This document shows positions 26,428 through 35,976 of a stretch of DNA of 64,000 nt, one piece after another (the stretch's first letter is position 1; each line of letters starts with the position of its first letter). A program made the position numbers and the translations under genes. The notes beneath the pieces are model-generated. The model saw nothing but the letters and a program-made list of their open reading frames with translations, searched no databases and was not told where the DNA came from. Source of the stretch: Caulobacter sp. (GTDB taxonomy: Bacteria > Pseudomonadota > Alphaproteobacteria > Caulobacterales > Caulobacteraceae); the NCBI RefSeq assembly GCF_017744445.1, contig NZ_JAGIBH010000010.1:124001-188000 (forward strand). Reading direction: 5' to 3'.

Positions 26428-27324
26428 TCAGTTGATCAGGCGGTCGGCCCGCAGCCGTTCGGCGGCGAAGTCGATGAAGGTGCGGACCTTGGCCGGCGCC
26501 TGCCGTCCCTCGGGGTGGACCAGATGGATCGGCAGAGGGGCTTCCTCATAGGCCGACAGCACCGTCTGCAGTTCGCCCGACTCCAGCGAGGGGGCGACCT
26601 GATAGGATAACACTCGCGTCAGACCGAACCCGGCGATCGCCGCCTGCAGCGCCGCGTCGTTGGTGTTGCAGAACAGGCGCGGATAGACATGGACGATGGT
26701 CTTGTCGTTCTGGCCAAAGCGCCATTCCGACGACGCCCAGGCGCTGGTCGTGGCGATCACCGAATGGTTGGCCAGGTCGGCCGGCGCGGCCGGCACGCCG
26801 TTCTTCTCGAAATAGCCGGGCGCGCCGCAGATCACCCGCCGCACCGCGCCGACGCGCAGGGCGCTGAAGCCGGAATTGGAGAGGTTGCCGATGCGCACCG
26901 CCAGGTCGACGCCCTCGTCGACGATGTTGACCATGCGGTCCACGAACAGGGTGCGGACACTGACTTGCGGGTGCTCGGCCAAGTAATCCATGATGATCGG
27001 CAGGATGTAGCGGTGGCCGAAGATTACCGGCGCGGTGATGGTCAGCACGCCGCTGGGCTTGGCGAAGCTGCCAGCGGCGCTGGCTTCGGCCTCGGCCAGG
27101 TCGGCCAGGATCCGCGTGCAGTCCTCGAAGAACCGCGCCCCGGCGTCGGTCAGGGTGACCGAGCGCGTGGTGCGGGTCAGCAGACGCGCGCCGATGGTCT
27201 CCTCCAGCGCCGCCACCGCGCGGGTGACGGCGGGCGGGCTCATGTGCAGGTGTCGCGCGGCCTCGGCGAAACCCTTGGTCTCGGCCACCTTCACGAACAC
27301 TCTCATCGCCTGCCAGCGATCCAT
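26428..27324 (-). CDS. LysR-family transcriptional regulator
   Basis: 298 residues. The HTH is at the very N-terminus (AMRVFVKVAETKGFAEAARH, LHMSPPAVTRAVAALEETIG) and the effector domain follows (TITAPVIFGHRYILPIIMDY). The RTTRSVTLTDAG linker is typical of the DmlR-like branch. It lies 67 bases downstream of a carboxymuconolactone-decarboxylase-like gene on the same strand, unlike the usual divergent LysR layout, so its target may be that gene or one elsewhere. Confidence 0.9.
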   Translation of the reverse strand: MDRWQAMRVFVKVAETKGFAEAARHLHMSPPAVTRAVAALEETIGARLLTRTTRSVTLTDAGARFFEDCTRILADLAEAEASAAGSFAKPSGVLTITAPVIFGHRYILPIIMDYLAEHPQVSVRTLFVDRMVNIVDEGVDLAVRIGNLSNSGFSALRVGAVRRVICGAPGYFEKNGVPAAPADLANHSVIATTSAWASSEWRFGQNDKTIVHVYPRLFCNTNDAALQAAIAGFGLTRVLSYQVAPSLESGELQTVLSAYEEAPLPIHLVHPEGRQAPAKVRTFIDFAAERLRADRLIN

Positions 27325-27391
27325 GACGCCCGCCTTTCCCTTGTCCTCGCGGTTATAGTCAGCGCCGCCGCCTGCCGCCTAGTTGGGTCGC

Positions 27392-27745
27392 CTAGCCGGC
27401 GGCCTTCACGGCTTCGGAGAAGGCGTCCAGCGCGCGGGTGGTGTAGACGAGGCTGGCGCCGGCGCCGATCGCGACCGCCACGCCCAGGGCCTCGGCGATC
27501 TCTTCCCTCGACGCGCCGTGCTTGCGGGCTTCCTCAGCGTGGACGGTGATACAGCCGTCGCAGCGCAGGGACACGGCCGCCGCCAGGGCGATCAGCTCGC
27601 GGGACTTGGCGTCCAGCAGGCCCGTCTTGGCGCCGGCCTGGCTGAGGGCGACGTAACCCTGCACCGTCCCGGGGCTGAGCTTGCCGACCTCGCCGACCGC
27701 GGCGCCGATCTGTTTGCGATATCCATTCCAGTCATGCATGGCCAT
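27392..27745 (-). CDS. Carboxymuconolactone decarboxylase / AhpD-like protein
   Basis: 117 residues with the AhpD-type active site: RELIALAAAVSLRCDGCITV then HAEEARKHGASREEIAEALG. The CxxC pair (Cys-Asp-Gly-Cys) with the His three residues on is the hallmark of the thiol-peroxidase-like AhpD branch rather than true decarboxylases. It probably reduces peroxides or protects against them. It is divergent from an AraC regulator, which is a likely controller. Confidence 0.9.
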   Translation of the reverse strand: MAMHDWNGYRKQIGAAVGEVGKLSPGTVQGYVALSQAGAKTGLLDAKSRELIALAAAVSLRCDGCITVHAEEARKHGASREEIAEALGVAVAIGAGASLVYTTRALDAFSEAVKAAG

Positions 27746-27856
27746 GTGGGCCTCCTCTTGCTGTGACGAGAAAGCTAAGCCTCCAGCGGTCCTCGCTTGA
27801 TGCCCGCGCGACGCGTCCTTATGACCGTGCGGATCATTCGGGCGGAGAAAGTGCCG

Positions 27857-28765
27857 ATGAGCGATGCTCTGAGTGACCTGGCGGCGCTTCTACGGGTCCG
27901 GCCTGAGCTGGAGGACTACTGCCGGTTCGGGGGTGACTGGCGGGTGGAGCACGAGGCCTCGGCGGCCGCGCAGTTCCATATCGTCGCCAAAGGGCAGTGC
28001 GTCGTGACGCCGACGGGACGTGAGGCGGTGGTGCTGAGCGCTGGCGACATCCTGCTGCTGCCGCGCGGCGACGCCCACGTCCTGCGTCCCCGGATCACCG
28101 CCGAGCAGGCGACGCGGCCGATCTCGACCCGCTATCACAACGCCATCCGGATCAAAGAAGCGGGCGACGGCGCGCCCGACACCGAGCTGATCTGCGGCCT
28201 GCTGCACTTCGAGGCCACCGCCGCGCAACTGCCGGTCTCGGCCTTGCCGGACGTGATCGTGCTGCGGGCGGGGCAGGATGCCTCCCAGGCCCGGTTCGTG
28301 GGCCTAGTCGCGGCCATGCACGACGAGATCGAACAGGCGCGGGTTGGGGCCGTCGCCATCGCCATGGACCTGGCCAGCGCGCTGTTCGTGATGTTCCTGC
28401 GCGCCCATCTAGAGGCCGATCCGCCGGCCGAGGGTCTGCTGGCTCTGCTGGCCCATCGCGCCACGGCGGCGGCGACTCTGGCCATGCTGCGTGAGCCGGG
28501 CGAGGACTGGAGCCTGGACGCCCTGGCCGATCTCGCCGGCGCGTCGCGGGCCACCTTGGTGCGGCAGTTCCGCAAGATCGCCGGCCAGTCGCCGCTCGGG
28601 TTCCTCAGCGAGCTGCGCCTGAACCTGGGCCGCCAGCGGCTACGGCGTGGCGACCAGTCGATAGCCCAGATCGCGGCCGAGCTGGGCTACCAGTCCGAAA
28701 GCGCCTTCAGCCGGGCCGTCCACCGACGCTTCGGCGAACGACCCGGCGCGATCCGGCGGGGCTAG
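27857..28765 (+). CDS. AraC-family transcriptional regulator with cupin sensor domain
   Basis: About 302 residues. The N-terminal half is a cupin (FHIVAKGQCVVTPTGREAVV, LSAGDILLLPRGDAHVL) of the type found in regulators beside reductases and AhpD-like genes. The C-terminal 100 residues carry two HTHs (DALADLAGASRATLVRQFRK and IAQIAAELGYQSESAFSRAV). ATG 27857 is preferred over upstream ATGs because GGAG precedes it and the cupin starts at the normal distance. It is divergent from the AhpD-like gene and abuts the convergent hydrolase gene with no base between stops. Confidence 0.9.
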   Translation: MSDALSDLAALLRVRPELEDYCRFGGDWRVEHEASAAAQFHIVAKGQCVVTPTGREAVVLSAGDILLLPRGDAHVLRPRITAEQATRPISTRYHNAIRIKEAGDGAPDTELICGLLHFEATAAQLPVSALPDVIVLRAGQDASQARFVGLVAAMHDEIEQARVGAVAIAMDLASALFVMFLRAHLEADPPAEGLLALLAHRATAAATLAMLREPGEDWSLDALADLAGASRATLVRQFRKIAGQSPLGFLSELRLNLGRQRLRRGDQSIAQIAAELGYQSESAFSRAVHRRFGERPGAIRRG

Positions 28766-29737
<972 letters not shown>

Positions 29738-29805
29738 GTCGGATCTCCTCTTGAGTGAGGCCGAACCGTCTGTCGTCGTCGCCTCATGACGAGGAAGATA
29801 TTGCT

Positions 29806-29829
29806 GCGTCAGATTTCTTTAATCTGCGC
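29806..29829. promoter_or_regulatory. Inverted repeat GCG(t)CAGATT / AATCTGCGC
   Basis: Left arm at 29806-29815 with one bulged T, right arm at 29821-29829, 5-base loop. It lies 69 bases upstream of the hydrolase gene. Operator-like; the regulator is unknown. Confidence 0.4.
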
Positions 29830-29950
29830 ATTGTGGAAGGGATTATTTCGCAATTCACAATTCTGAGCGACGCGATCGCCGTTCCACTTTTGTGTGACAA
29901 AGTGTGAAAGTCCGTGACGGAAATCGGTCTTTTTAGTCGTAGATCGGCTA

Positions 29951-29985
29951 CCGTTCCGATTTGTGGACTTGCGTTCCGAATATAG
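29951..29985 (+). promoter_or_regulatory. Putative pectin-regulon operator upstream of kduI (copy A)
   Basis: CGTTCCGAT (29952-29960), TGTGGACT (29962-29969) and a second TTCCGA at 29974-29979 match the block at 35741-35775 upstream of the first TonB receptor, in the same order and with nearly the same spacing. It is about 90-125 bases before the kduI start. Shared control by the IclR regulator at 34804 is inferred; the sequence match is direct. Confidence 0.6.
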
Positions 29986-30074
29986 TTTTGCGAGAAAATC
30001 GCATCGGGCGGACCTTAAGACGCCGCCCCGCTACCGGCGAACACGCCGGGGCACGTTGGGGCGGGGACTTTGGC

Positions 30075-30926
30075 TTGATCTACGACAGAGTCTTCTACGC
30101 CACCCATCCGGACATGATGGCCGGGGCCAGCAACCAGGACCTGCGCGATCGCTACCTGGTCGACGGCCTGTTCGTCGCCGGCGCGCTGACCCTGAACTAT
30201 CTGCACCAGGAGCGTCTGGTGCTGGGCGGCGCGACGCCGCTGGACCAGCCGCTGGCGTTGCCCGTTCAGACCGAACCGCCGTCCCATGCCGGCAAGCCGT
30301 TCCTGGCGGCGCGCGAGATGGGCGTCGTCAATGTCGGCCATGGCGCGGGGCGCATCGTCGTCGACGGCCAGGTCTTCGCCCTGGCGCCGCTGGACGCCCT
30401 GTACATCACGCGTGGCGCGGTCGAGGTGCGGTTCGAGAGCGACGATCCCGCCAACCCCGCCCGCTTCTACCTGGCCTCGACCCCGGCCCACGCCGCCTTC
30501 GAGACCAAGGCCCTGTCCACCGCCGCCGCCATCCCGCTGGAGCGCGGCACGCAGGACACCGCCAATCACCGCATCATCTACCAGATGGTCATCCCCGGGG
30601 TCTGCGCCTCGGCCCAGTTGCTGATGGGCCTGACCATCCTGCGCTCGGGCAGCGTCTGGAACACCATGCCGCCGCACGTGCATGACCGCCGCTCCGAAGC
30701 CTATTTCTACTTCCGCCTGCCGGAGACCGAGCGGGTGCTGCATTTCATGGGCGAGGCCGACGAGCTGCGCACCCTGGTGATCGCCAACGAGGAGGCGGTG
30801 ATCTGCCCGCCCTGGTCGGTGCACATGGGGGTCGGGGCCCACGCCTATGCCTTCATCTGGGCGATGGGCGGCGAAAACCTCGACTACGAGGACATGACCC
30901 CCGTCGATCTCTGCCAGCTGCGATAG
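30075..30926 (+). CDS. kduI: 5-dehydro-4-deoxy-D-glucuronate isomerase
   Basis: About 283 residues, matching the family length (278 in Escherichia coli). It converts 5-keto-4-deoxyuronate from unsaturated galacturonate into 2,5-diketo-3-deoxygluconate. The cupin metal site is visible: [16 protein letters not shown] supplies two His and the Glu, and the last His is in [18 protein letters not shown]. The C-terminal [16 protein letters not shown] is a family signature. The start is taken as TTG 30075, giving [14 protein letters not shown], with GGGGAC just upstream; no suitable ATG exists. First gene of a four-gene pectin operon (12 bases before the transporter). Confidence 0.93.
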   Translation: MIYDRVFYATHPDMMAGASNQDLRDRYLVDGLFVAGALTLNYLHQERLVLGGATPLDQPLALPVQTEPPSHAGKPFLAAREMGVVNVGHGAGRIVVDGQVFALAPLDALYITRGAVEVRFESDDPANPARFYLASTPAHAAFETKALSTAAAIPLERGTQDTANHRIIYQMVIPGVCASAQLLMGLTILRSGSVWNTMPPHVHDRRSEAYFYFRLPETERVLHFMGEADELRTLVIANEEAVICPPWSVHMGVGAHAYAFIWAMGGENLDYEDMTPVDLCQLR

Positions 30927-30938
30927 GGAGCGCGCGCC

Positions 30939-32246
30939 ATGACCATCGCCTTGTCGGACAAGCCCGCCACGCGTTATCGCTGGCTGATCTGCGCGCTGCT
31001 CTTCCTGGCGATCGGCATCAACTATATCGACCGGCAGATGATCGGCATCCTGAAGCCGACCCTGCAGAAGGACCTGGGCTGGACCGAGGTCGCCTATGCG
31101 AACATCGTCTTCTGGTTCCAGCTGGCCTATGCGATCGGCTTCGTCACCTTTGGTCGGGCGATCGACCTGCTGGGCGTGCGTATCGGCTATGCCGTCGCCT
31201 TCGTGGTCTGGACGGCGGCCAGCATCGCCCACGGTTTTGCCCACACCGTCATCCAGTTCGCGCTGGCCCGGTTCAGCCTGGGCCTGGGCGAGTCCGGCGC
31301 CTTCCCCGCCAGCCTGAAGGCGGTGTCGGAGTGGTTCCCGCAGAAGGAGCGCGCCCAGGCGGTCGGCCTGTTTAACGCCGGCACGGCGCTGGGCCCCATC
31401 GTCACGCCGTTGCTGGTGCCGGCCGTGACCCTGGCGTTCGGCTGGCGCGCGGCGTTCATCGCCACCGGCCTGATCACCCTGCTGTGGCTGGTCGCCTGGC
31501 TGTTGGTCTATCGCTCGCCCGAGCAGCATCCCAAGATCTCGGCCAGCGAGCTGGCCTACATCCAGGATGGCCGGACGGACGAGGTCGCGGTCCGCACGCC
31601 CTGGCGGACGCTGCTGCGGCGGCGCGAGGCCTGGGCCTATGCGGTTGGCAAGTTCCTGACCGATCCGGTCTGGTGGCTCTATCTCTTCTGGCTGCCCGAC
31701 TTCCTCAACAAGCGGCACGGCCTGGACCTGAAGTCGTTCGGCCCGCCGCTGATCGCCATCTACCTGGTCGCCGACATCGGCTCGATCCTGGGCGGCTGGA
31801 GCTCGTCGCGGCAGATGAAGGCCGGAAGATCAGCGAATGCGGCGCGCAAGTGGACTCTGCTGGCCTGCGCCCTGGCTGTGACGCCGATCGTGCTGGTGCA
31901 GTTCGTCGACAACCTGTGGGGCGCGGTGGCGATCATCGCCCTGGCGGCGGCGGCCCACCAGGCCTGGTCGGCCAATCTGATGACCCTGCCGTCGGACCTC
32001 TTTCCCCGCCAGTCGGTCGCCTCGGTGATCGGGCTGGGCGGCGCGGCCGGCGCGATTGGCGGCATGCTGATGACCACCTTCAACGGCCGCGTGCTCGAGG
32101 CGCTCGGCTCGTACCAACCGATCTTCATGGTCGCCGGCGGGGCCTATCTGGTCGCCCTGCTTCTGATCCACCTGCTGACGCCAAGGCTCCGTCCGGTACG
32201 GGCCGAGGACCTGACACCACGAACCGGAGAGGAAACCGCCCGATGA
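30939..32246 (+). CDS. MFS hexuronate transporter, ExuT-like
   Basis: 435 residues with about 12 membrane helices. The N-terminal INYIDRQMIGILKPTLQKDL and GRAIDLLGVRIGY and the helix-5 motif LGLGESGAFPASLKAVSEWF are signatures of the anion/cation symporter group that includes ExuT galacturonate/glucuronate carriers. It most likely imports monomeric uronates or unsaturated uronates released in the periplasm. It lies between kduI and GH105 and overlaps GH105 by four bases. Confidence 0.9.
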   Translation: MTIALSDKPATRYRWLICALLFLAIGINYIDRQMIGILKPTLQKDLGWTEVAYANIVFWFQLAYAIGFVTFGRAIDLLGVRIGYAVAFVVWTAASIAHGFAHTVIQFALARFSLGLGESGAFPASLKAVSEWFPQKERAQAVGLFNAGTALGPIVTPLLVPAVTLAFGWRAAFIATGLITLLWLVAWLLVYRSPEQHPKISASELAYIQDGRTDEVAVRTPWRTLLRRREAWAYAVGKFLTDPVWWLYLFWLPDFLNKRHGLDLKSFGPPLIAIYLVADIGSILGGWSSSRQMKAGRSANAARKWTLLACALAVTPIVLVQFVDNLWGAVAIIALAAAAHQAWSANLMTLPSDLFPRQSVASVIGLGGAAGAIGGMLMTTFNGRVLEALGSYQPIFMVAGGAYLVALLLIHLLTPRLRPVRAEDLTPRTGEETAR

Positions 32247-33433
32247 AGGTCATCGCTGGACTCACCCTGGGCCTGGCCGCCCTGAGCGCCCTGCCCATGG
32301 CCGCTTCGGCCCAGGCTCCCGCTGCTCAGGTTGGTCAGGGCGTCGAGACGCCCTGGCGACGCGCCGACGTTCTGCGCCTGGCCGAGCGGGTCGCCGACTA
32401 CCAGCTGGCCACCATGGCCGCCGGCTACATCCCGCCGGAAGCCGCGCGCGACACCGTCGATCCGGCCGGCTGGGTGCAGGGCGCGCTGTTCGTGGGCCTG
32501 CGCGACCTGGCCGATCGCTCGGACAACACCGCCTATCGCCAGGCGATCCTGGCGCGCGGCGCGGCCAACAAGTGGGCGCTGGGCAAGCGCTTCTACCACG
32601 CCGACGAGCACGTCATCGGCCAGTCCTATCTGTGGGCGGCCAAGCACGGCGCGGGCGACGCGGCGATCGCCCCGCTGCGCCAGCGTTTCGACGCCATCCT
32701 GGCCTATCCGCCCAAGGTTGGTTTGGAGCACGCCGAATATACCGACCCGCGCGGCGTCGACTGCGACCAGCGCTGGTGCTGGAGCGACGCCTTGTTCATG
32801 GCGCCTGCCACCTGGTTCGAGCTGTCGGCCGTCACCGGCGATCCGAAATACGCCGCCTATGCCCGCAAGGAATTCGCCGCCACCACCGACTACCTCTACG
32901 ACAAGGAAGAGCACCTCTATTACCGGGACTCGCGGTTCTTCACCCGCCGTGGCCCGGACGGCGAGAAGGTGTTCTGGAGCCGGGGCGACGGCTGGGTCGT
33001 GGCAGGCCTGGCGCGGGTGATCCCGATGCTGCCGCCGGGCGATCCCGATCGCGTGCGGATGGAGACCGTCTTCAAGGAAATGGCCGCCAAGCTGAAGACC
33101 ATCCAGAAGCCCGATGGCTACTGGTCGCCGTCGCTGCTGGCCGATCCGGCGAAATCGCTGCCGGAATCGAGCGGCACGGCCTTCTTCACCTACGGCCTGG
33201 CCTGGGGCGTGAAGGCCGGCCTGCTGGACCGCGCGACCTACGAGCCGACCATCCGCAAGGGTTGGGGCGCCCTGTCTCGCGCGGTGCATCCGGACGGCAA
33301 GTTCGGCTGGGTGCAGCCGATCGGCGATCGTCCCGAAAGCGTCAGCTACGAGGACACCCAGTTCTACGGCGTCGGGGCCTTCCTGCTGGCCGCGACGGCG
33401 ATGGCCGATCTTGATCTGAAACCGACTCGCTAA
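32243..33433 (+). CDS. GH105 unsaturated rhamnogalacturonyl/uronyl hydrolase
   Basis: About 396 residues. ATG 32243 overlaps the transporter stop and starts a signal peptide (MKVIAGLTLGLAALSALPMA, cleavage near ASA). The mature protein is an alpha/alpha barrel of the YteR/YesR type: WVQGALFVGLRDLADRS, CDQRWCWSDALFMAPATWFE with the probable catalytic Asp after WS, and FWSRGDGWVVAGLARVIPML. It removes the unsaturated uronic acid end left by pectate or rhamnogalacturonan lyases. It acts in the periplasm, feeding kduI. Confidence 0.92.
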   Translation: MKVIAGLTLGLAALSALPMAASAQAPAAQVGQGVETPWRRADVLRLAERVADYQLATMAAGYIPPEAARDTVDPAGWVQGALFVGLRDLADRSDNTAYRQAILARGAANKWALGKRFYHADEHVIGQSYLWAAKHGAGDAAIAPLRQRFDAILAYPPKVGLEHAEYTDPRGVDCDQRWCWSDALFMAPATWFELSAVTGDPKYAAYARKEFAATTDYLYDKEEHLYYRDSRFFTRRGPDGEKVFWSRGDGWVVAGLARVIPMLPPGDPDRVRMETVFKEMAAKLKTIQKPDGYWSPSLLADPAKSLPESSGTAFFTYGLAWGVKAGLLDRATYEPTIRKGWGALSRAVHPDGKFGWVQPIGDRPESVSYEDTQFYGVGAFLLAATAMADLDLKPTR

Positions 33434-33443
33434 GGGGGCGACC

Positions 33444-34694
33444 ATGCACAAGCGCGACTTCATGAAGGCGGCCCTGGTCGGCGCCGCCACCCTGGGCTCC
33501 GCCGGCGCGGCCAATGCCGCCAAGCCCGCGGCCGTCGACGACCGCGCCTACATGGCGGGCCTGCTGGAAAAGATCGCCAGCCCGGTGCTGGCGGCGATGT
33601 CGAAGGGCGAGCTGAAGAAGACCTTCCCCCTGGAGCTCAGCCCCACCTGGGACGGCCGCGACCGCAACGTGGCCTATCTTGAGTGCTTCGGCCGCCTCAT
33701 CTCGGGCGTCTCGCCGTGGCTCGCGCTGCCCGACGACGACACCGCCGAGGGCAAGGTGCGCAAGCGCCTGAAGGACCAGGCGGTGCAGGCTTATGTCCAT
33801 TCGGTGGATCCCAGCAGCCCCGACTACCTGGCCTGGGGCGGCACGGGGCAGGCGCTCGTGGACTCGTCCTACTACACCCAGGCCCTGCTGCGGGCGCCCA
33901 AGACCCTGTGGGATCCGCTGGACGCCACGACCAAGAAGCGCATCGTCGCCGAGATCAAGGGGCTGCGCCGGGCCAATCCTCCGATCACGAACTGGCTGCT
34001 GTTCGCGGCCATGAACGAAGCCTTCCTGATGCAGATCGGCGAGGAATACGACCCGATGCGCATGAGCCTGGCCGTGCGGGCGATCAGCAGCTGGTACGTC
34101 GGCGACGGCTGGATCAAGGACGGCGAGAAGTTCCACTTCGACTACTATAACTCGTTCGTCATGCACCCGATGATGATCCAGGTGCTGGAGGTCATGGAGG
34201 CCAACAAGGCCCCGTTCTGGAACGACAACCTGACCCAGTGGCGCGAGCTGGCCGTCAAGCGCGCCCAGCGCTATTCCGAACATCTGGAGCGCCTGGTCTC
34301 GCCAGAGGGGACCTTCCCGCCGTTCGGCCGCTCGCTGACCTATCGCACCGCGGCCTTCCAGCCGCTGGCCTTCATGGCCAAGCGCAAGCAACTGTCGTCG
34401 AAACTGACCGAGGGCCAGGTGCGGGCCGCGCTGACCGCCGTGCACAAGGCGGTGTTCAGCCAGGCCAGCAACTTCACGCCGGACGGCTTCCTGACGATCG
34501 GCTTGGTCGGCCACAACCCGGCCCTGGGCGACTGGTATTCAAACAACGGCAGCATGTACATCACGAGCGAGGGCTTCCTGGCCCTGGGCCTGCCGGCCAA
34601 TGACAGTTTCTGGACGACCCCGGCCCAACCCTGGACCCAGAAGCTGGCATTCTCGGGACAGCCGTTCCTCAAGGACTACGCCGTCGACTACTAG
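33444..34694 (+). CDS. DUF2264 family protein, probable uronic-acid-related glycosidase
   Basis: 416 residues with a Tat/Sec-like N-terminus (MHKRDFMKAALVGAATLGSA, cleavage near NAA). The body matches DUF2264 (YLECFGRLISGVSPWLALPD, ITNWLLFAAMNEAFL, FHFDYYNSFVMHPMMIQVLE). To my knowledge members of this family have been reported as beta-glucuronidases (GH154), a call I make from memory with moderate certainty. It is ten bases after GH105 in the same operon, consistent with trimming of uronate-decorated pectic side chains in the periplasm. Confidence 0.85.
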   Translation: MHKRDFMKAALVGAATLGSAGAANAAKPAAVDDRAYMAGLLEKIASPVLAAMSKGELKKTFPLELSPTWDGRDRNVAYLECFGRLISGVSPWLALPDDDTAEGKVRKRLKDQAVQAYVHSVDPSSPDYLAWGGTGQALVDSSYYTQALLRAPKTLWDPLDATTKKRIVAEIKGLRRANPPITNWLLFAAMNEAFLMQIGEEYDPMRMSLAVRAISSWYVGDGWIKDGEKFHFDYYNSFVMHPMMIQVLEVMEANKAPFWNDNLTQWRELAVKRAQRYSEHLERLVSPEGTFPPFGRSLTYRTAAFQPLAFMAKRKQLSSKLTEGQVRAALTAVHKAVFSQASNFTPDGFLTIGLVGHNPALGDWYSNNGSMYITSEGFLALGLPANDSFWTTPAQPWTQKLAFSGQPFLKDYAVDY

Positions 34695-34706
34695 GATATG
34701 AGTTCC

Positions 34707-34718
34707 GACACCGGTGTC
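34707..34718. promoter_or_regulatory. 12-bp palindrome GACACCGGTGTC upstream of the IclR gene (copy 1)
   Basis: A perfect palindrome with a central CG, LacI-operator-like in symmetry, 86 bases before the IclR start. An identical 12-mer occurs at 40668-40679. No LacI-type gene is present in the window, so the regulator would be encoded elsewhere. Confidence 0.55.
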
Positions 34719-34803
34719 AGGCTTGTATTGCCCTGTGAGGGGCGTATCACTATTCGGGACGGCTCGAGGCAATGTCGCCATCGGGCCAGCATGAACGGTT
34801 GAT

Positions 34804-35595
34804 ATGAAGGACATCGCCACGGCGGATGTGGAAGAGGTCGCCTCGGCGCGGGCCAATGCCGGCGCCCAGACCCTCTTCAAGGGGCTCGAGGTTCTGAGCC
34901 GGGTGGCCAAGGGCGACACAACGCTCGGCAAGATGGCCAAGTCGCTGGACCTCAATAAGACGACGGTGCACCGCCTGGCCTCGACCCTGGTCGAGGCCGG
35001 GTTCCTGTCGTTCTCGACGCGGGAAGGCTACGCCCTGGGCACCAAGCTCCTGGAGCTGGGCTATGCGGCGTCGCAGCAGATCACCCTGACGCGGGTCAGC
35101 CATGATCATCTGCGCCAGCTGTCGGTCGACACGGGCGACACGGTGAACCTGGGCGTGCTGGAGCGCGACCAGGTCCACTATATCGACAAGATCCCCGGCA
35201 CCCGCCGCATCGAGGTGCGCTGTGTGATCGGCGAGCGCCAGCCGCTGCGCCACACTGGCCTGGGCAAGGCCCTACTGCTGGACGAGAGCGAAGAGGTGTT
35301 GCGCGAAGTGTTCCTGCGCGAGGCGGCGACCTTCCCGCGCTATCGCTACGACCTGCGTCAGTGGCTGGACGTCATGGCCCGCTATCGCAGCCTGGGCTAC
35401 ACGATGGATCTGGACGAGAACGAGGACCACATCCGCTGCGTGGCCGCGCCGATCCGCGACATGGGCGGCAAGATCATCGCCGCCGTTTCGGTGTCGTCGA
35501 TCGCCCAGTACATGGACGACGCGCGGATCAAGGCCGTGGCCGACTACGTCAAGGAAACCACCCAGAAGATCAGCGCCGAGTTCGGCTACCGCTGA
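34804..35595 (+). CDS. IclR-family regulator, probable pectin/uronate regulator (KdgR-like)
   Basis: 263 residues. The N-terminal winged HTH (TLGKMAKSLDLNKTTVHRLA STLVEAGF) and the C-terminal GAF-like effector domain (GERQPLRHTGLGKALLLDES; DENEDHIRCVAAPIRDMGGK) are typical of IclR proteins. Its position between the kduI operon and the first TonB receptor suggests that it senses a ketodeoxy-uronate intermediate, as KdgR does. Candidate operators are the matching blocks at 29951-29985 and 35741-35775. A strong terminator follows at 35623. Confidence 0.9.
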   Translation: MKDIATADVEEVASARANAGAQTLFKGLEVLSRVAKGDTTLGKMAKSLDLNKTTVHRLASTLVEAGFLSFSTREGYALGTKLLELGYAASQQITLTRVSHDHLRQLSVDTGDTVNLGVLERDQVHYIDKIPGTRRIEVRCVIGERQPLRHTGLGKALLLDESEEVLREVFLREAATFPRYRYDLRQWLDVMARYRSLGYTMDLDENEDHIRCVAAPIRDMGGKIIAAVSVSSIAQYMDDARIKAVADYVKETTQKISAEFGYR

Positions 35596-35622
35596 TCCCG
35601 CGACATCGTCGGATCCTTTGAG

Positions 35623-35652
35623 CACGCGCGCGGGCGACCGCGCGCGTGTTTT
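35623..35652 (+). terminator. Strong intrinsic terminator after the IclR gene
   Basis: A perfect 11-bp stem, CACGCGCGCGG (35623-35633) with CCGCGCGCGTG (35638-35648), 4-base loop, followed by TTTT. It separates the IclR transcript from the receptor promoter. Confidence 0.88.
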
Positions 35653-35740
35653 CGTATGTCAAACGCTCAAAGGTCTGATGTGGCTGGCGTGCAACGGCGC
35701 CTGTCGAAACATTTCAGCGACGAAAAAATCAGACAAACCG

Positions 35741-35775
35741 CGTTCCGATATATGTGGACTCGCTTCGATATGTGT
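35741..35775 (+). promoter_or_regulatory. Putative pectin-regulon operator upstream of the first receptor (copy B)
   Basis: CGTTCCGAT (35741-35749), TGTGGACT (35753-35760) and TTCGATATGTG (35764-35774) repeat the block upstream of kduI. Within the block TTCCGATATATGTGGA and TTCGATATGTGTTA look like direct copies about 21 bases apart. It is about 200 bases before the receptor start. Confidence 0.6.
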
Positions 35776-35976
35776 TACGCCTATCGACAGAAGCGAAAAG
35801 CTCGAATGCGAGGAAACATGTCTAGGGCACTGCGACGCGGCTAGTCCGCGCCATCACGCATAACGCGTCTCCAGTTCGATTTTTGAAATGCTCCGCCAAC
35901 GGCGGGCAACCCCCTCGGGCACGCCGGGCGGGGAGGGGAAAACTGCGCGGCGAATGGACCGCGACGGGGAGGGAAC

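Larger units (their letters stand above)
29738..30074. other. 337-base divergent control region between hydrolase and kduI
   Basis: Contains two structured elements: a bulged inverted repeat at 29806-29829 near the hydrolase and the block shared with the receptor promoter at 29951-29985 near kduI. It is AT-richer than the flanking genes. No gene is seen. Confidence 0.6.
35596..35976 (+). other. 381-base leader region of the first TonB receptor
   Basis: Contains the IclR terminator (35623-35652), the shared operator block (35741-35775) and about 200 bases of untranslated leader ending in GGGAGGG before the receptor ATG. Short frames inside have no recognisable product. Confidence 0.6.

Noticed and set aside
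30075..34694. kduI-MFS-GH105-DUF2264 as a horizontally acquired island
   Set aside because: Composition and codon choice match the flanking genes, and there is no integrase, tRNA or flanking repeat.
35618..35863. Short frames in the leader of receptor 1
   Set aside because: They overlap a strong terminator and the operator-like block, and no product is recognisable.
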